From JAFGUF01 sp040883315 (GTDB lineage Bacteria > Bacillota > Clostridia > Christensenellales > UMGS416), in the NCBI GenBank assembly GCA_040883315.1, contig JBFLKU010000014.1, positions 1 to 44,088 on the forward strand: 44,088 nucleotides of DNA, given 5' to 3'. The position numbers and the translations under genes are program-made. Positions 43,307 through 44,088 of the stretch are shown piece by piece (position 1 is the stretch's first letter; each line of letters opens with the position of its first letter). The notes below the pieces were generated by a model that worked only from the letters and a program-made list of their open reading frames with translations, did no database searches and was not told the DNA's origin.

Positions 43307-43549
43307 ATGAGAGAAGAAATTTTGGGAAAAATTATTGAGAGGGCTGCTAAGCTATTTGGAATGGATGCTAGTGAAATTACGGAAGACACTACATTCGAGG
43401 AGTGCAAAGCCAAATCTGCGCATATCTCACAAATAACAACCTATCTTGAGGATGAGTATGATGTAGAAGTCCCGTTCATGGGATTTAGAAAGCAAAAGAC
43501 TTTTGGTGAAGCTGCAGACTTCGTAGAAGACATAGTTGAAAATATGTAG
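43307..43549 (+). CDS. Acyl carrier protein
   Basis: An 80-residue acidic four-helix protein of the acyl carrier type. The phosphopantetheine serine is S37 in the sequence KAKSAHISQI, a variant of the usual DSL; the helix-2 region continues TTYLEDEYDVEVPF as in ACPs. I start it at the ATG at 43307 with AAGGAGG seven bases upstream. It is not beside fatty acid or polyketide synthase genes but beside a redox chain, and the next gene encodes its likely activating enzyme. It may carry an acyl or aromatic substrate during reduction, but this is inference. Confidence 0.85.
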   Translation: MREEILGKIIERAAKLFGMDASEITEDTTFEECKAKSAHISQITTYLEDEYDVEVPFMGFRKQKTFGEAADFVEDIVENM

Positions 43550-43587
43550 TAATATTGCTGCGGTGTATTCGGCATAGGTATGATAGC

Positions 43588-43962
43588 ATGATATATGGTA
43601 TTGGCACAGATATAATGTGCATAGACAAGCTGAATGAAGATTTTCTAAAAGATGATGATCCTTTTCTACTAAAGACATTTAGCGATGCAGAAATTGCTGA
43701 AAGTAAGCTAAGGGGAAATTCATTAGTATATTTTGCTGTGCGTTTTGCCGGGAAAGAGGCAGTTTTCAAGACGTTGAACTGGGATGGCTCACACTGCAGT
43801 TTTTCGGATATTGAAATACTAAACAAAGCAAATGGAACCCCATATGTAGTATTAGGTGGAAAAATTAAGAATTTTGCCAAAGACAGGGGCATTAAGAAAA
43901 TATCAGTTTCATTATCTTATGACAATGGATATGCTCTAGCCTATGCGATTGCTGAAAAGTAG
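43588..43962 (+). CDS. acpS: Holo-ACP synthase
   Basis: A 124-residue phosphopantetheinyl transferase of the AcpS type. The Mg2+ ligands are in place: D8 in GIGTDIMCID and E57 in RFAGKEAVFK; the C-terminal ISVSLSYDNGYALA block matches too. Length is normal. It activates ACP by adding 4'-phosphopantetheine from CoA to the serine, and it probably serves the ACP encoded 38 bases upstream. The start is ATG 43588 with AGG upstream; the longer frame from 43555 adds no family sequence. A second AcpS for fatty acid synthesis is expected elsewhere in the genome. Confidence 0.9.
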   Translation: MIYGIGTDIMCIDKLNEDFLKDDDPFLLKTFSDAEIAESKLRGNSLVYFAVRFAGKEAVFKTLNWDGSHCSFSDIEILNKANGTPYVVLGGKIKNFAKDRGIKKISVSLSYDNGYALAYAIAEK

Positions 43963-44001
43963 TGGAAGCTTATTTCGAGAAAATAAGAAATGGAGAAGAA
44001 A

Positions 44002-44088
44002 ATGAAAGTACTAGGAATATCTTTCGGAAGAAAGATGCAAAATTGTGACATCCTTGTTAAGGAAGCATTAATGAAAGCAGAAAACGCA
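44002..44088 (+). CDS. Flavodoxin-like NAD(P)H-dependent FMN reductase (partial)
   Basis: The first 29 codons before the window ends. MKVLGISFGRKMQNCDILV is the N-terminal strand and FMN phosphate loop of the flavodoxin-fold FMN reductase / iron-sulfur flavoprotein family, followed by KEALMKAENA. GGAGAA lies just upstream. It continues the operon and fits its redox character; the length and exact type cannot be told. Confidence 0.65.
   Translation, partial: MKVLGISFGRKMQNCDILVKEALMKAENA

Overview
The window looks like a chromosome segment of a low-GC, strictly anaerobic Firmicute (class Clostridia). Signs are the AT-rich sequence, strong AGGAGG-type ribosome binding sites, a HelD-type helicase, a DegV protein, an Nqr/Rnf-family electron transfer complex, many ferredoxin-type Fe-S proteins, and degenerate transposon copies between short operons. 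I cannot name the species.

Region 1 (1-8,484): a truncated methyltransferase, a DegV protein, an unknown protein, and a divergent pair made of an AraC-type regulator and a GH127-like arabinofuranosidase followed by its MFS transporter. A decayed transposon copy and a 64-residue membrane protein follow. Region 2 (8,485-12,855): a six-gene operon for a membrane redox complex. It has RnfD/NqrB, RnfG/NqrC, NqrD, NqrE and NqrF subunits plus a 152-residue protein of unknown function, but no RnfB, RnfC or NqrA. Region 3 (12,856-25,700) is accessory. It holds several copies of one small mobile element, a PH-like membrane protein, a double-DUF1566 lipoprotein, a three-gene cytidylyltransferase / PLP enzyme / CDP-alcohol phosphotransferase operon, HelD, a small winged-helix-like protein, an LRR lipoprotein broken by a frameshift, RHS debris, an IS200-type element and a TauE-like permease.

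Region 4 (25,705-44,088) is the most coherent part. An AraC regulator fused to a GH39-like domain precedes a Gfo/Idh/MocA - TIM barrel - Gfo/Idh/MocA operon, a MATE transporter, and a long operon that runs off the right edge. That operon carries two tandem beta/alpha pairs of the C-glycoside deglycosidase family (DgpB/DgpC, DfgB/DfgA type), a CocE-like hydrolase, a nitroreductase, an FAD_binding_2 flavoprotein, a NuoG/GltD fusion, a NuoF-like protein lacking its NADH site, an acyl carrier protein, its own AcpS and the start of a flavodoxin-like reductase. My reading is that sugar C-glycosides (for example plant flavonoid glycosides) are oxidised at C3, cleaved by the alpha/beta enzymes, and the aglycone is then reduced by a dedicated flavoprotein electron chain, with a carrier-protein step that I cannot explain from known pathways.

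The clearest non-gene signal is a family of small inverted-repeat elements (about 425 bp in its two intact short forms). Each carries a hairpin terminator near the left end followed by a sigma-70 type promoter. Several copies sit just downstream of stop codons in the same orientation, and the terminator stem shows compensatory base changes between two otherwise nearly identical copies.
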